Assembly (NCBI GenBank): GCA_964427875.1 | Contig: CAYRVX010000001.1 | Location: 62,001 to 126,000 of the forward strand | Origin: CAYRVX01 sp964427875 | GTDB taxonomy: Bacteria; Planctomycetota; Phycisphaerae; SM23-33 | Reading direction: 5' to 3' | DNA length: 64,000 nt | In this document: piece by piece, positions 50,241 through 58,830 of the stretch | Layout: every line of letters begins with the position of its first letter | Numbering within the stretch: the stretch's first letter is position 1 | Position numbers and translations under genes: made by a program | The notes under the pieces: generated by a model | Seen by the model: the letters and a program-made list of their open reading frames with translations, nothing else | Told to the model about the DNA's origin: nothing | Database searches by the model: none

Positions 50241-52478
50241 ATGAAGCCGTCTAAGCTCGCCGCGTCGGCGTGTGCGGTGGTTCTTGCGCTGCCCGCTCCA
50301 GTCGCTGGTGGCGACCTGTCGTCACCCACCACGAAGCCCGAGCCGGCCGCCGCCGGGAGGAAGGTCGCCCTGGCGCTCGCGCTCGCTCCCAAGCAGCCCC
50401 TGTGGAAGTACACGCTGGCTGAGATGAAGCGCATGTTCCCCGCGTTCGAGCACCAGCCGTTCGACAAGGCCGGGTCCAGCCATCTCTCGCTGCCGTTTCA
50501 CTACGAAGACCGCGATGGCGGCGGCGATCCCAATGAGGCCAATGCCTTTGCCTTCCTGCTGTCGTATGCGCTGGACTGGGCGCCGGGATGCTATTGCAGC
50601 CGGCACGCGTATTTCATCTTCAAGCGGGCCAGGAGGTATATGACCAGGCTCGCGGAGAAGTACGACGCCCGCCAGATCAGGTTCGCCATCACGGACTGGC
50701 AGGCCACCCACGCCGTCGGCGGCAAGCTGGTCCATCGCAAAGAAGGCTATTCCGGCATTCTGATGATCCACGACCGCACCAACCGGCTTGCACGCCGCGT
50801 GGAATACGACAGGCCCCGGGACTTCTTCGAGCTGCTCGGCGACATGTCGGTGGACGCGATGAAGCTCCTCGGCCACGAGCCCTCACCCGCGCTGGTGAAG
50901 CACTTGCGCACAAGGCAGTGCAAGCACCGCGAGTCGGTGATCGACCTGGGCCGGGCGGCGTGGGTCGAGGAGAGGTCACCGGAGGAGTTCGGCATCTACG
51001 ACAGGATCCTCAAGCGTGACCCGGGCTTCGCGACCGTGCGTCACTGGCGGGCCGTTCAGAAGTGGTGGGTCCAGCGCAACAGCGAGGCAGCCATGCTGGA
51101 GAAGGCGAGGGCCTTGGACAGCTACCTCGTCAGGATGTCTCTGGGGGGTTTCTTCCCGGGTGCCTGCTCGGACAAGGCCTTGGCAGCCAAGTACCCGCAA
51201 TGGCTGAGAGAAGCCAAAGAGCTGGTCGGCCCCGATGCGCCATGGCTCGTTGAGAAGAAGCTGAAGACGGCAAGGACAAAGAGAACGATTACGCGCGCGC
51301 TGCTTGCAGAGGCCGGGAAGATCGGCGCCAGATACCCGAATGATTACACCTTCCTGTACTACCTCGGTCGAGTCCATAGCGACGGCGGGGGCCTGGCAGC
51401 CGACTGCGACATGGGCATCAGCATCGGACTGACAGCGTTGCAGAACCGCTATCTCACCGCTGAAGGCCACAAACGCCACGCTGAGACAAACGTGGCTCGT
51501 TGTGCCCGGAGCCTGGGTCACAACGCCCTCTGCGCTCAGTTTCTGCTGCCGATCGCGTTGGCTGAGCTCGAGAGAGGCGGACCGAAGGAAGCCCGAGCGG
51601 ACGCCGCAGTGCTGGGCGATCTGTGCTTCAACATGGGCCGATTCGACGAGGCGTGGCGGTGGCATCGGATTGCCTTCAAGGGATACGCGGAAGGTACGGT
51701 CGAACAGAAGCGCTGTCTGGTCGACGGCGGAATCGCCGCGGCCCTGGCTGGGCGGGCGGATGTTCTCGAAAAGATCCTCCGCGATCGCCGCGAGAAGGTC
51801 CGGTCAGTGAACATGCTGGTAGTCCTGGAAGGCTACCGCGAGCTTCTGGCCGGAAAGGTCCCCGATACGCAGGCCCTGGAGGCCATGAACCTCGACGAGC
51901 ACTGGACCTGGAAAAACGTGGTGATGCTGCTGACACAGTGCGAGCTGCTTAAGGACAGCGCGAAGCATCGCCACTGGTTGGACCATGGCCTCCGTCTGGG
52001 TATGAATCAACGGCCCCTGGCGATCCTGCTGGATCAGTTCAACCGCAGATACACCAAATCGGAGACGGGTGCGTTCTACGAGGCGATCGAGTGGCTTCAT
52101 CCCGAGGACCCGTGGGTGGTCGAGGCCGTCTCGGCTTGGCGCCAGCGCGGACGTGAGGGCTGGGTGCCCGACCCGGACAAGTTGCTGAAGGACCTGAAGG
52201 ATTACGAGCCCGTTCGCTGGCCAGTCGCCGATCCCGCCAGGAAGCGCCAGGCCGGCGGAATGTGGCGCAGGTTCCGCGCCGGCACCTTCACGTGCGCTGT
52301 GCGGAGGCTGATCGCCGCCCGGAACTACGACAAGGCCGAGGAGCTGGCCAAACGGTATCTGAACCTCACCGTGAACGTTGACAGCTACCCGATGCGGGTG
52401 CACGCCAACCACCTGATTCATCGGGTCGAACAGGCCCGTAAAGCCGCGAAGGACGCGATCACGCCGGACGATCTGTGA
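50241..52478 (+). CDS. Exported helical-repeat protein (TPR-like), 745 aa
   Basis: Signal peptide MKPSKLAASACAVVLALPAP. The mature protein is mostly alpha-helical with repeated helix pairs (for example AAVLGDLCFNMGRFDEAWRWHRIAFKGYAEG and IAARNYDKAEELAKRYLNL, both TPR-like in pattern). The N-terminal third contains LLSYALDWAPGCYCSRHAYF and MLMIHDRTNRLARRVEY-type segments that are unrecognised. No enzyme motif is visible. Likely a periplasmic scaffold or interaction protein. Ribosome site AAGGGG six bases before the ATG. Base use resembles a native gene but with less extreme GC in the middle. Confidence 0.62.
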   Translation: MKPSKLAASACAVVLALPAPVAGGDLSSPTTKPEPAAAGRKVALALALAPKQPLWKYTLAEMKRMFPAFEHQPFDKAGSSHLSLPFHYEDRDGGGDPNEANAFAFLLSYALDWAPGCYCSRHAYFIFKRARRYMTRLAEKYDARQIRFAITDWQATHAVGGKLVHRKEGYSGILMIHDRTNRLARRVEYDRPRDFFELLGDMSVDAMKLLGHEPSPALVKHLRTRQCKHRESVIDLGRAAWVEERSPEEFGIYDRILKRDPGFATVRHWRAVQKWWVQRNSEAAMLEKARALDSYLVRMSLGGFFPGACSDKALAAKYPQWLREAKELVGPDAPWLVEKKLKTARTKRTITRALLAEAGKIGARYPNDYTFLYYLGRVHSDGGGLAADCDMGISIGLTALQNRYLTAEGHKRHAETNVARCARSLGHNALCAQFLLPIALAELERGGPKEARADAAVLGDLCFNMGRFDEAWRWHRIAFKGYAEGTVEQKRCLVDGGIAAALAGRADVLEKILRDRREKVRSVNMLVVLEGYRELLAGKVPDTQALEAMNLDEHWTWKNVVMLLTQCELLKDSAKHRHWLDHGLRLGMNQRPLAILLDQFNRRYTKSETGAFYEAIEWLHPEDPWVVEAVSAWRQRGREGWVPDPDKLLKDLKDYEPVRWPVADPARKRQAGGMWRRFRAGTFTCAVRRLIAARNYDKAEELAKRYLNLTVNVDSYPMRVHANHLIHRVEQARKAAKDAITPDDL

Positions 52479-52514
52479 TGATCGTGGCGAAGGGGACCGC
52501 GAAGCGCGGGTTGC

Positions 52515-55160
52515 TCACTGCTCAGCCGGGCCGGAGATGGCTGTAGTCTCGGCATTGATGCTCAGCACGTACATCCTCTGGCCGGCGGCCATGGCCCAGA
52601 CGAGGTCGCGCTTGGGGTCGTACATCAGGCCGATGCTCACGCCGCCGAGGTCCTTGTGCGCCTTGGCGATCGGCAGCGTCACCCACCGGTTCCGCGCGGG
52701 CTCGTAGGCGATCTGGCGGTTCTCCGCGAAGGCGTTGTGGAGGACCAGGTCCTGCTTCGGCAGGTAGACCGATTCCCGCGGCCGGACCTTCATGCCGACC
52801 GCCTTCATGCCCGCAGGGTCCATCGCCCGCACCACGCCGGTTCTCATCTCGTAGCGCCAGACCTGGCCGTTGGGCTTCTGGTACCCGTCGGCGGCCAGCA
52901 GCCAGAGCACGTCGCGCCGGGCGTCGTAGGTGACGGCGTTCTCGTCGCCGTGGACGACGCGCGGCAGCTTGCCGGTGACGGGGAGCTTCTTCCACCTCCG
53001 GTGCGGCACGTCGAGCAGCCCGAAGTACCCGCGGTCCCAGCAGACCACGCCGCGGGGCGTGCCGACGGTCTTGGTGAAGTAAGGGTGCTGGCGGAAGGGC
53101 TGATCGATCCGCGGGGCGAACTCGCGGCGGTCGGGGTCGTACACGCACGTGCCGCCGAGCGAGGTGCACACCAGCTTCTTCGAGAGCACGTCGTAGGCGT
53201 AGTTGAGATAGGTGTGGTTCATGCAGTCGGGCCGGCCGTTGAAGCCGATGCCCTTGCCGAAGTACTCCGCCACGTACGGTATGCTCCATCGCCCGGCGGC
53301 GACGTGATAGGTGCTGACGATGCTCGCCGGGTCGGCCATGTGGCCGCCGGTCCAGTGGTAGAACTGGTCGCGGTCCGGGTCGAAGGCGGCCGTGCCCCAG
53401 TCACGCCGCGGCGCCGGGCGAGGCGCCAGCGGAACGCGCGTCCAGGTGTTCGGCTTGAGCCGCGCCAGCCAGGTTGCGACCCTCTCGGTCTCGCCGCCGG
53501 CGGCGCCGTCGTACCAGCACGGGTCGTATTCCTTGACCACGGTGAAGTAGGTCCGCTTGCCGGGCGGCACGCCGATCTTCGCGGCCAGGGCCGTATCGCC
53601 GCCGCCCGCCAGCCGCATCAGCCAGGTCGTCCCGTCCCACTGCGACGGCCATCTGCCGGCGCTGGCGAGGCCCAGGAGCACGTCGCCGCGTCCGGCCGCA
53701 CGCTGGCACGTCAGCGCAGGCCCCGGCGAGTTCGCATCGCCGGCGGCGAGGACCGACCACTTCCCGTCGGCGGCGTCGAAGGCCCAGACGTCGTGCAGCA
53801 GGCGGGGCCGGCGCCGGAAGTACATGAACTTCGCCACGTAGGTCTCGCCGCCGACGAGGGCCAGCCGCTTGCTGTCCGGCAGCCGGACCAGGGCCCCCGC
53901 GGCCCGTCGGGGCTCCGGGGAGCGCGGCGGGAAGACACGCCGCCACGACCTGCCGCGGCAATCGTACAGCCACGTGTCGCTCAACAGGTAGTCGCCGTGA
54001 TCGCCGCCGAAGAGGACGACGGCCTGCCGCGCGGGGTCGTACGCGGCCGCCGCGTGCATCCGCTCGCCGGGCAGGTCGCGGAGGAGGTCGGCGGCCTCGT
54101 CCACACCCCACGCGGCGTCGAAGAGGTGCCGGAGGGATTCGCCGTCCACGTCGCCGCGCCGCAGCCGCTTGCGTGCCTCCGCGAGGTGGCGCGTCGCCTT
54201 GGCGAGGCCGGTGAGCCCCCCGGCGACGGCCTCGGCCCGCCAGCCGGCGAGCTTCGTCCTGGCGACGGCTTCCGCGGCGGTGCGGAGCGCGTCGATGGCC
54301 CCGGCGAGCTGCCCGGCCAGCGAGCCCTCGCAGGCGGCCCTGCGCTTCTCCGGCGGCAGGGCTGCGTAGAACGCATTTCGCGCCGCGGCCAGCGCGCCGC
54401 GGACGGCGCTGCGAGCGGAAAGGCACCCCTCGCGCAGCCGCACCAGCGGCGAGTCCGCCGGCGGCGCGAGCCGGCGCCAGTCCTTCTGCGACAGCGAGAA
54501 GGCCCAGTGGCCGACGAATCCCCCGGGCGCGTTGCCCGTCCGACCGCCCAGGAAGAGAAGCTCGTCGTTGACCGGGTCGAGGACCATCGCGGCAGCTTCC
54601 ATGAAGACCACGGTGCCGCCGTACTCGCCGGGCAAGGCGCCGTTGGCCTTCGCCGGCGGCTTGGCTCTCGAGACGACCTGCCACTTCCGCGCGTCCACGT
54701 CGTAGCGGGCAATGACGAGCTCGCCCGGGGCCTTCGGATTGCCCGCCTGGCAGAGGTAGACGCACCGTCTGGCCCGGTCGTCGGCCGACCGGCTCCGAAC
54801 GGCGAAGCGCGGGTTCAGCCGCAAAGGGCCCTGGCCTTCTGCGCCGCCCGTCAGCAGGCCATCCTTGCTGGCCTTTCGATCGTCGAGCTTGAGGCCCTCG
54901 GGCTTGACCTCTTGCCACTTGCCGGCGGCGTGGTCGAACGTCTGGACATCGTACGGCCGGGCAATGCCCAGCTTCTGGTTGCCGCTCACGCCGCCGAGGA
55001 CTAGGAACCTGCCCTCCTTTTCGAGCCAGACGACAGCCGACCCGCGGCGCACGCCGCCGCCCTTCTCGTTCACCTTCACCCAGGTATTCGCAGGCAGCTT
55101 TTCGCTCGCGGCCGCCGCGCCGCACAGCAGGAGTGGAAACAGCAGGTGCCTCATTTTCAT
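52515..55160 (-). CDS. Exported kelch-type beta-propeller protein, 881 aa
   Basis: Signal peptide MKMRHLLFPLLLCGAAAA. Kelch-like blades recur: VVWLEKEGRFLVLGGVSG, VVLFGGDHGDYLLSDTWLYDCRGRSWRRV, LALVGGETYVAKFMYFRRRP, DQFYHWTGGHMAD, WRYEMRTGVVRAMD (pattern of G-G with conserved aromatic/W-x-x-x). A helical insertion rich in Ala/Arg (about residues 240-345) interrupts the propeller, a possible protein-interaction arm. Start at ATG 55160, ribosome-like AAGGG slightly far. The frame is open upstream to 55862 without kelch features. Extracytoplasmic propeller, probably carbohydrate or protein binding; function unknown. Confidence 0.72.
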   Translation of the reverse strand: MKMRHLLFPLLLCGAAAASEKLPANTWVKVNEKGGGVRRGSAVVWLEKEGRFLVLGGVSGNQKLGIARPYDVQTFDHAAGKWQEVKPEGLKLDDRKASKDGLLTGGAEGQGPLRLNPRFAVRSRSADDRARRCVYLCQAGNPKAPGELVIARYDVDARKWQVVSRAKPPAKANGALPGEYGGTVVFMEAAAMVLDPVNDELLFLGGRTGNAPGGFVGHWAFSLSQKDWRRLAPPADSPLVRLREGCLSARSAVRGALAAARNAFYAALPPEKRRAACEGSLAGQLAGAIDALRTAAEAVARTKLAGWRAEAVAGGLTGLAKATRHLAEARKRLRRGDVDGESLRHLFDAAWGVDEAADLLRDLPGERMHAAAAYDPARQAVVLFGGDHGDYLLSDTWLYDCRGRSWRRVFPPRSPEPRRAAGALVRLPDSKRLALVGGETYVAKFMYFRRRPRLLHDVWAFDAADGKWSVLAAGDANSPGPALTCQRAAGRGDVLLGLASAGRWPSQWDGTTWLMRLAGGGDTALAAKIGVPPGKRTYFTVVKEYDPCWYDGAAGGETERVATWLARLKPNTWTRVPLAPRPAPRRDWGTAAFDPDRDQFYHWTGGHMADPASIVSTYHVAAGRWSIPYVAEYFGKGIGFNGRPDCMNHTYLNYAYDVLSKKLVCTSLGGTCVYDPDRREFAPRIDQPFRQHPYFTKTVGTPRGVVCWDRGYFGLLDVPHRRWKKLPVTGKLPRVVHGDENAVTYDARRDVLWLLAADGYQKPNGQVWRYEMRTGVVRAMDPAGMKAVGMKVRPRESVYLPKQDLVLHNAFAENRQIAYEPARNRWVTLPIAKAHKDLGGVSIGLMYDPKRDLVWAMAAGQRMYVLSINAETTAISGPAEQ

Positions 55161-55277
55161 GGCGCACCAACCCTTCGGCGGAGGAGACGACCACCGCACC
55201 CGCGCATGATAACCCGCTGGCCGGACCCGTGACAGCCCTGCCTGCCGGCCCGCGCGGCTGCTGGAACCTCCCCGGCG

Positions 55278-55302
55278 AGTGGGGTAAAAAAGGCCTGGCA
55301 GT
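55278..55302 (+). promoter_or_regulatory. GTGGGGTAAAAAAGG...TGGCAGT box upstream of the sigma-factor gene
   Basis: AGTGGGGTAAAA, then AAGGCC, then TGGCAGT lies 66 bp upstream of the sigma start. It resembles the box at 7506-7526 but with a three-base longer spacer. A candidate autoregulatory ECF promoter, unproven. Confidence 0.3.
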
Positions 55303-55367
55303 CGATGAATATAGGCTAGGCCCGCGGCATCTAGATCATGGAACGCACGGTGGAGCGTAGAGAGTCC

Positions 55368-55940
55368 ATGGACAGCTCGGAAGACGCCCTCATCCGCCAG
55401 TGTCAGGCGGGTGACAAGGAAGCGTTCGGCCGGTTGGTCAAGCTCTGTGCCGGCCGGGCCATCGGGGCCGCCTACGTCCTGCTGGGCAACCGCGACGACG
55501 CGATGGAGGCCTCGCAGGACGCCTTCGTCCGGGCCTGGCGGAACATCAAGCGCTTCGACGGCAGGAGCAAGTTCTACACGTGGTACTCGAAGGTGCTTCG
55601 AAACGTCTGCATCAGCCGGCTGAGGCGGAAGAGACACCCCACGGTCCAGATGGCCGTCGAGCCGGCCGGAAAGGCCGAGCACACCGATCCCAGCATCCTG
55701 GCCGAGCGAAACGAGCGGACCGACCGCATCTGGAAGGCCATCTGCCAACTGCCCCTGAAGCACCGCGAGATCATCGTGATGAACCACTTCCAGCACATGC
55801 CCTACAAGCAGATGGCCGAGGCGCTGGGCATACCGATCGGGACGGTCATGAGCCGCCTCCACAACGCGCGAAAGGCCTTGCGGGACCTTCTTCCGAAGGA
55901 GTTTGCCGGCGACGGTGCCGATACCCCGGCGAGTGATTGA
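55368..55940 (+). CDS. ECF RNA polymerase sigma factor, 190 aa
   Basis: RpoE/SigW-type extracytoplasmic-function sigma. Region 2: EDALIRQCQAGDKEAFGRL, DAMEASQDAFVRAWRNIKRFDGRSKFYTWYSKVLRNVCISRLRR (helix bundle with DxxQD/FVRAW and FYTWL-type motif). Region 4: ICQLPLKHREIIVMNHFQHMPYKQMAEALGIPIGTVMSRLHNARKALRDLL, a clear LPxxxREVxxL...MSEIAxxLxxPxGTVKSRLxRARxxLR pattern. The ATG at 55368 (MDSSEDAL) gives a family-like start; an in-frame ATG at 55338 is possible. The stop overlaps the next ATG (TGATG), coupling sigma and anti-sigma translation. Confidence 0.93.
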   Translation: MDSSEDALIRQCQAGDKEAFGRLVKLCAGRAIGAAYVLLGNRDDAMEASQDAFVRAWRNIKRFDGRSKFYTWYSKVLRNVCISRLRRKRHPTVQMAVEPAGKAEHTDPSILAERNERTDRIWKAICQLPLKHREIIVMNHFQHMPYKQMAEALGIPIGTVMSRLHNARKALRDLLPKEFAGDGADTPASD

Positions 55941-56392
55941 TGATGAACTGTGAAGAATCCAAATCCATGATCTCGGCGTATGTCGATGACGAGCTGCCGC
56001 CGGATCAGCAGAAGCGGCTGAAGGATCACCTGGCGAGCTGCGAGAGCTGCAAACGGGAGCTTGCCGAGGTGACGGCCCTGAAGAAGGAGTTGGACATGAT
56101 CAAGTTCAGCGAGCCGACCGACGCGGAGCTGAACCGCTACTGGTCCAGCATCTACAACCGCCTGGAGCGCGGCGTGGCATGGGTCCTCTTCTCGCTGGGG
56201 GCCATCGTCCTGCTGTGTTACGGCGGCTTCAAGCTGGTCGAGGAGATCGTCCGCGACCCAGACATCCAGTGGTGGGTCAAGGGCGGCGTCCTCGCGCTGG
56301 TGTTCGGGACGGTCATCCTGTTCGTCTCGCTTCTGCGGGAGCGGCTGGCCGTCCGCAAAGTGGACAAGTACTCCAAGGAGGTCGAGCGATGA
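55940..56392 (+). CDS. Membrane-anchored zinc-binding anti-sigma factor, 150 aa
   Basis: The cytoplasmic N-terminus has the zinc-binding anti-sigma pattern Cys4...His30-x3-Cys34-x2-Cys37 (NCEES, DHLASCESC). Two hydrophobic helices follow (GVAWVLFSLGAIVLLCYGGF and WWVKGGVLALVFGTVILFVSLL), so it holds the sigma factor at the membrane. Start overlaps the sigma stop by one base and the gene overlaps the next by 4 bp. It presumably releases the sigma factor on an unknown surface or redox signal; a cleavage mechanism may involve the rhomboid gene downstream (inference). Confidence 0.88.
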   Translation: MMNCEESKSMISAYVDDELPPDQQKRLKDHLASCESCKRELAEVTALKKELDMIKFSEPTDAELNRYWSSIYNRLERGVAWVLFSLGAIVLLCYGGFKLVEEIVRDPDIQWWVKGGVLALVFGTVILFVSLLRERLAVRKVDKYSKEVER

Positions 56393-56715
56393 TCGTGGTT
56401 ACGACGGAGACCGTCCCCGGGCAGCGGATCGTCAGGACGCTCGGGATCGTGCGGGGCAACACCATTCGCGCCCGGCACGTCGGCCGGGACATCAAGGCGG
56501 CCTTCCGCCACCTGATCGGCGGGGAGATCACCGACTACACCAAGCTGATGGGCGAATCGCGCGAGCAGGCGCTGGACCGGATGGTCGCCCAGGCCGAGCA
56601 GCTCGGCGCCAACGCCGTCGTCACGGCCCGGTTCGCCACCAGCATGCTCATGGGCGGCGCGGCGGAGATCCTGACCTACGGCACCGCCGTCGTGGTCGAG
56701 CCGGAAGACGAATGA
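56389..56715 (+). CDS. UPF0145 (YbjQ) family protein, 108 aa
   Basis: Small soluble protein with the YbjQ/UPF0145 pattern: VTTETVPGQRIVRTLGIVRGNTIRARHVGRDIKAAFRHLIGGEI at the N-terminus, AREQALDRM-like helix (here SREQALDRMVAQAEQLGANAVV) and a C-terminal EILTYGTAVVVEP. The family forms a pentameric dodecin-like fold of unknown function, sometimes called a heavy-metal-binding domain. Start overlaps the anti-sigma stop (ATGA), confirming the operon. Confidence 0.88.
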   Translation: MIVVTTETVPGQRIVRTLGIVRGNTIRARHVGRDIKAAFRHLIGGEITDYTKLMGESREQALDRMVAQAEQLGANAVVTARFATSMLMGGAAEILTYGTAVVVEPEDE

Positions 56716-56746
56716 CCGCCACGCCCGCGCCGCCGCGGGAGCAGAG

Positions 56747-57427
56747 ATGCTGATCCCGTTGAAGGCCAACGTGCCCGCCGACCGCCCGCCGTGGGCGAAC
56801 GCCGCGATCATCGCCGCCACGGTCGTCATCAGCATCTGGGCCTTCACCGACGACGGTGTCCTGTGGTCTCTGGCGGGCTTCCATGGGGACTTCCGGCAGA
56901 CCCAGCCGCTGCTGCTTTCGGCGCTGACGAGCACGCTCGTGCACGGCGGGATCTTCCACCTGCTGGGGAACATGGTGTTCCTGTGGGTCTTCGGCGGCGC
57001 GATCAACTACAAGCTCGGGCACCTGGGGTACCTCGGCCTGTACGTGTTCTCCGCGCTGGTGGCGGGGATGGCCCACTATAGCCTCAGCGGCGGGCCGGCC
57101 GTCGGGGCGTCCGGGGCCATCAACGGCGTGATGGCGGCGTTTCTCGTGTTCTTCCCCACCAACGAAGTGACCGTCCTGTGGATTCCGAACATCCTCCTTC
57201 TGCGGTTCTCGCGGACGGCCCGTATCGCCGGCATCTGGCTGATCCTCTTCTGGCTGGCGTGGGACGTGCTCATGCTCCTGATGGGACCCGGCCGCGTGGC
57301 CTACTGGGCTCACGTCGGCGGGTTCGTCGCCGGATTCGCCGTCGCGCTGCTGCTGGCCGCAACCGGCTGGGTCAAGCCCACCGAAGACGACGAGACGCTT
57401 CTCCAGGTCTTCGGCGTCGGCCGGTAG
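56747..57427 (+). CDS. Rhomboid family intramembrane serine protease, 226 aa
   Basis: Six-to-seven-helix membrane protease. The catalytic serine is Ser122 in VGASGAINGVM (GxSG) and the histidine is His189 in YWAHVGGFVAGF. HLLGNMVFLWVFG supplies the family HxxxNxxxL motif in helix 2 (His and Asn of the oxyanion hole). Length is usual. It lies 31 bp after the UPF0145 gene, the likely last member of the sigma/anti-sigma operon, so its substrate could be the anti-sigma factor or another membrane protein (inference). Confidence 0.92.
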   Translation: MLIPLKANVPADRPPWANAAIIAATVVISIWAFTDDGVLWSLAGFHGDFRQTQPLLLSALTSTLVHGGIFHLLGNMVFLWVFGGAINYKLGHLGYLGLYVFSALVAGMAHYSLSGGPAVGASGAINGVMAAFLVFFPTNEVTVLWIPNILLLRFSRTARIAGIWLILFWLAWDVLMLLMGPGRVAYWAHVGGFVAGFAVALLLAATGWVKPTEDDETLLQVFGVGR

Positions 57428-57468
57428 GCCCGCGGCGCCCGGCGCGGGTGCGGCGCCGCGGGACGGGC

Positions 57469-58692
57469 CTATCGGCGGCGGTCCCGCGAGCGCCCGCTGG
57501 TAACCGATGGCCGGCGCGCCCCTCCGGCACGTGCCGGCTCCGTTCTGGTTGGGGTGCTTCTGCGCACGGTCGTGCGGGCCGTCGCCGGAGGTCTCGAAGG
57601 TCTCGGCGGGTTCGTCGGCGCTGTCCGGCGCACGGTGCTCGGGACAGCCGGGCGCCTCGGCGGCGCAGCGGGCCGAACGGCAGGGCGCGCGAGCGGGCGG
57701 CTGTCGACGCGGGGGACGACAGGGCGCGCGGGCGGGCGGCTGTCGACGCGGGGGACGGCCGGGCGCGCGGGCCCGCGGCTGCCGGCGCGGGGGACGGCAG
57801 GGCGCGCGGGCGGGCGGCTGCCGGCGCGGGGGACGGCAGGGCGCGCAGGCGGGCGGCTGCCGACGCGGGGGACGGCAGGGCGCGCAGGCGGGCGGCTGCC
57901 GCCGCGGGGAACCGCAGGGCGCACAGGCGGGTGGCTGCCGGCGCGGGGCCGCACCGGCGCGGGCGGCCGGTGGGGCACCGTGGGGCCGCGATGGCTCCCT
58001 TGCGGCCGCGGAGGAGGCAGGCGGTGTCTCGCCCTGTGGCGGTGTCGCAGGGAGCTCAGGATGAAGGGGATCAGGCCCCCGGCCGGGCGCCTGCGGCCGA
58101 GGTAGTCCCAGTAGACGTACACCTGTGTGCCGGCGTAGGAGCTTGGCTGGACGTAATAGGTCTGATCCTCGTAGTACACCTCCTGCTGCCACCACGAGGC
58201 GAGCAGGCTCGCGCCGCCATAGGTGCCGGCGCCGTGGACGAGCACGTACCAGTACCCGGCCGGCGGATAGAGGATGGAGATCTGCTCGTCCGTGCCGGCG
58301 GCGCTGGAGACGTACTGATAGTTGCCCGGCGTGGGCAGATAGTCGCGGGCGAGGTACAGGTCGTTGTCGCCCCAGCCGCCCTCGGTCAGCACGGTCAGAT
58401 ACGTCTGCCCGGCCGGGACGTGGACCCTGAAGTATCGGCCCATCCGGGCGTGGCCGGAGAGGTTCGAGATCGTGTGGTTGTTCGGCAGGATCGTGACCGG
58501 CACCGGCGCCGGCGCGCGGACCGGCCGGCTCACCGCGACCCGTAAGCCCAGCGGCCGGCTGACCACCACCGGCCGGGGATGTCTGCCGAGATTCAGGCCG
58601 AACGAGACCGACACCCCCGCCTCGGCCGGTTCAGCCGTCAGAGGGACCACCCCCGCCGCGGCGATTGCCAGTATGGTTATCGTGTTTCGCAT
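57469..58692 (-). CDS. Exported PPC-domain protein with Pro/Arg-rich 13-residue repeats, 407 aa
   Basis: Signal peptide MRNTITILAIAAAGVVPLTA. Residues ~85-170 form a bacterial pre-peptidase C-terminal-like (PPC) beta-sandwich: GRYFRVHVPAGQTYLTVLTEGGWGDNDLYL, then YPPAGYWYVLVHGAGTYGGASLLASW. After ~190 the chain becomes extremely Arg/Pro/Ala-rich with seven 13-residue repeats (core SRPPARPAVPR). The tail is likely disordered and strongly basic, perhaps binding nucleic acid or anionic polymer. Ribosome site AGGAGA. PPC domains are usually attached to secreted peptidases, but here no peptidase is present. It is convergent with the rhomboid gene. Confidence 0.7.
   Translation of the reverse strand: MRNTITILAIAAAGVVPLTAEPAEAGVSVSFGLNLGRHPRPVVVSRPLGLRVAVSRPVRAPAPVPVTILPNNHTISNLSGHARMGRYFRVHVPAGQTYLTVLTEGGWGDNDLYLARDYLPTPGNYQYVSSAAGTDEQISILYPPAGYWYVLVHGAGTYGGASLLASWWQQEVYYEDQTYYVQPSSYAGTQVYVYWDYLGRRRPAGGLIPFILSSLRHRHRARHRLPPPRPQGSHRGPTVPHRPPAPVRPRAGSHPPVRPAVPRGGSRPPARPAVPRVGSRPPARPAVPRAGSRPPARPAVPRAGSRGPARPAVPRVDSRPPARPVVPRVDSRPLARPAVRPAAPPRRPAVPSTVRRTAPTNPPRPSRPPATARTTVRRSTPTRTEPARAGGARRPSVTSGRSRDRRR
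57667..57939 (-). repeat. Seven tandem 39-bp repeats
   Basis: Seven in-frame units of 39 bp encode the 13-mer GSRPPARPAVPRx with small changes (VG, AG, DS variants). The DNA alternates GGGCGGGCGGCTG-like and CGGGGGACGGC-like blocks. Copy number is likely to vary between strains. Confidence 0.85.
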
Positions 58693-58830
58693 TTCCGTTC
58701 TCCTGCTCTTCTCAGGCCGCTCCCGGCGGCTCCTTCCCGCCGAACACCCGGAATGACAGACGAAGAGCGGAGAGGTTAGCAGCGATTCTCCGCAGAGGGC
58801 CGAGCAAGGGCCTCCGCGACCGCCGCGGGC

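Noticed and set aside
52515..55862. Extension of the kelch gene to 55862
   Set aside because: The added 234 codons lie opposite the sigma gene and contain no signal peptide; the ATG at 55160 gives a normal secreted start.
57667..57939. CRISPR array suspected from regular ~39-bp spacing
   Set aside because: The units are contiguous without spacers and are in-frame codon repeats of a secreted protein.
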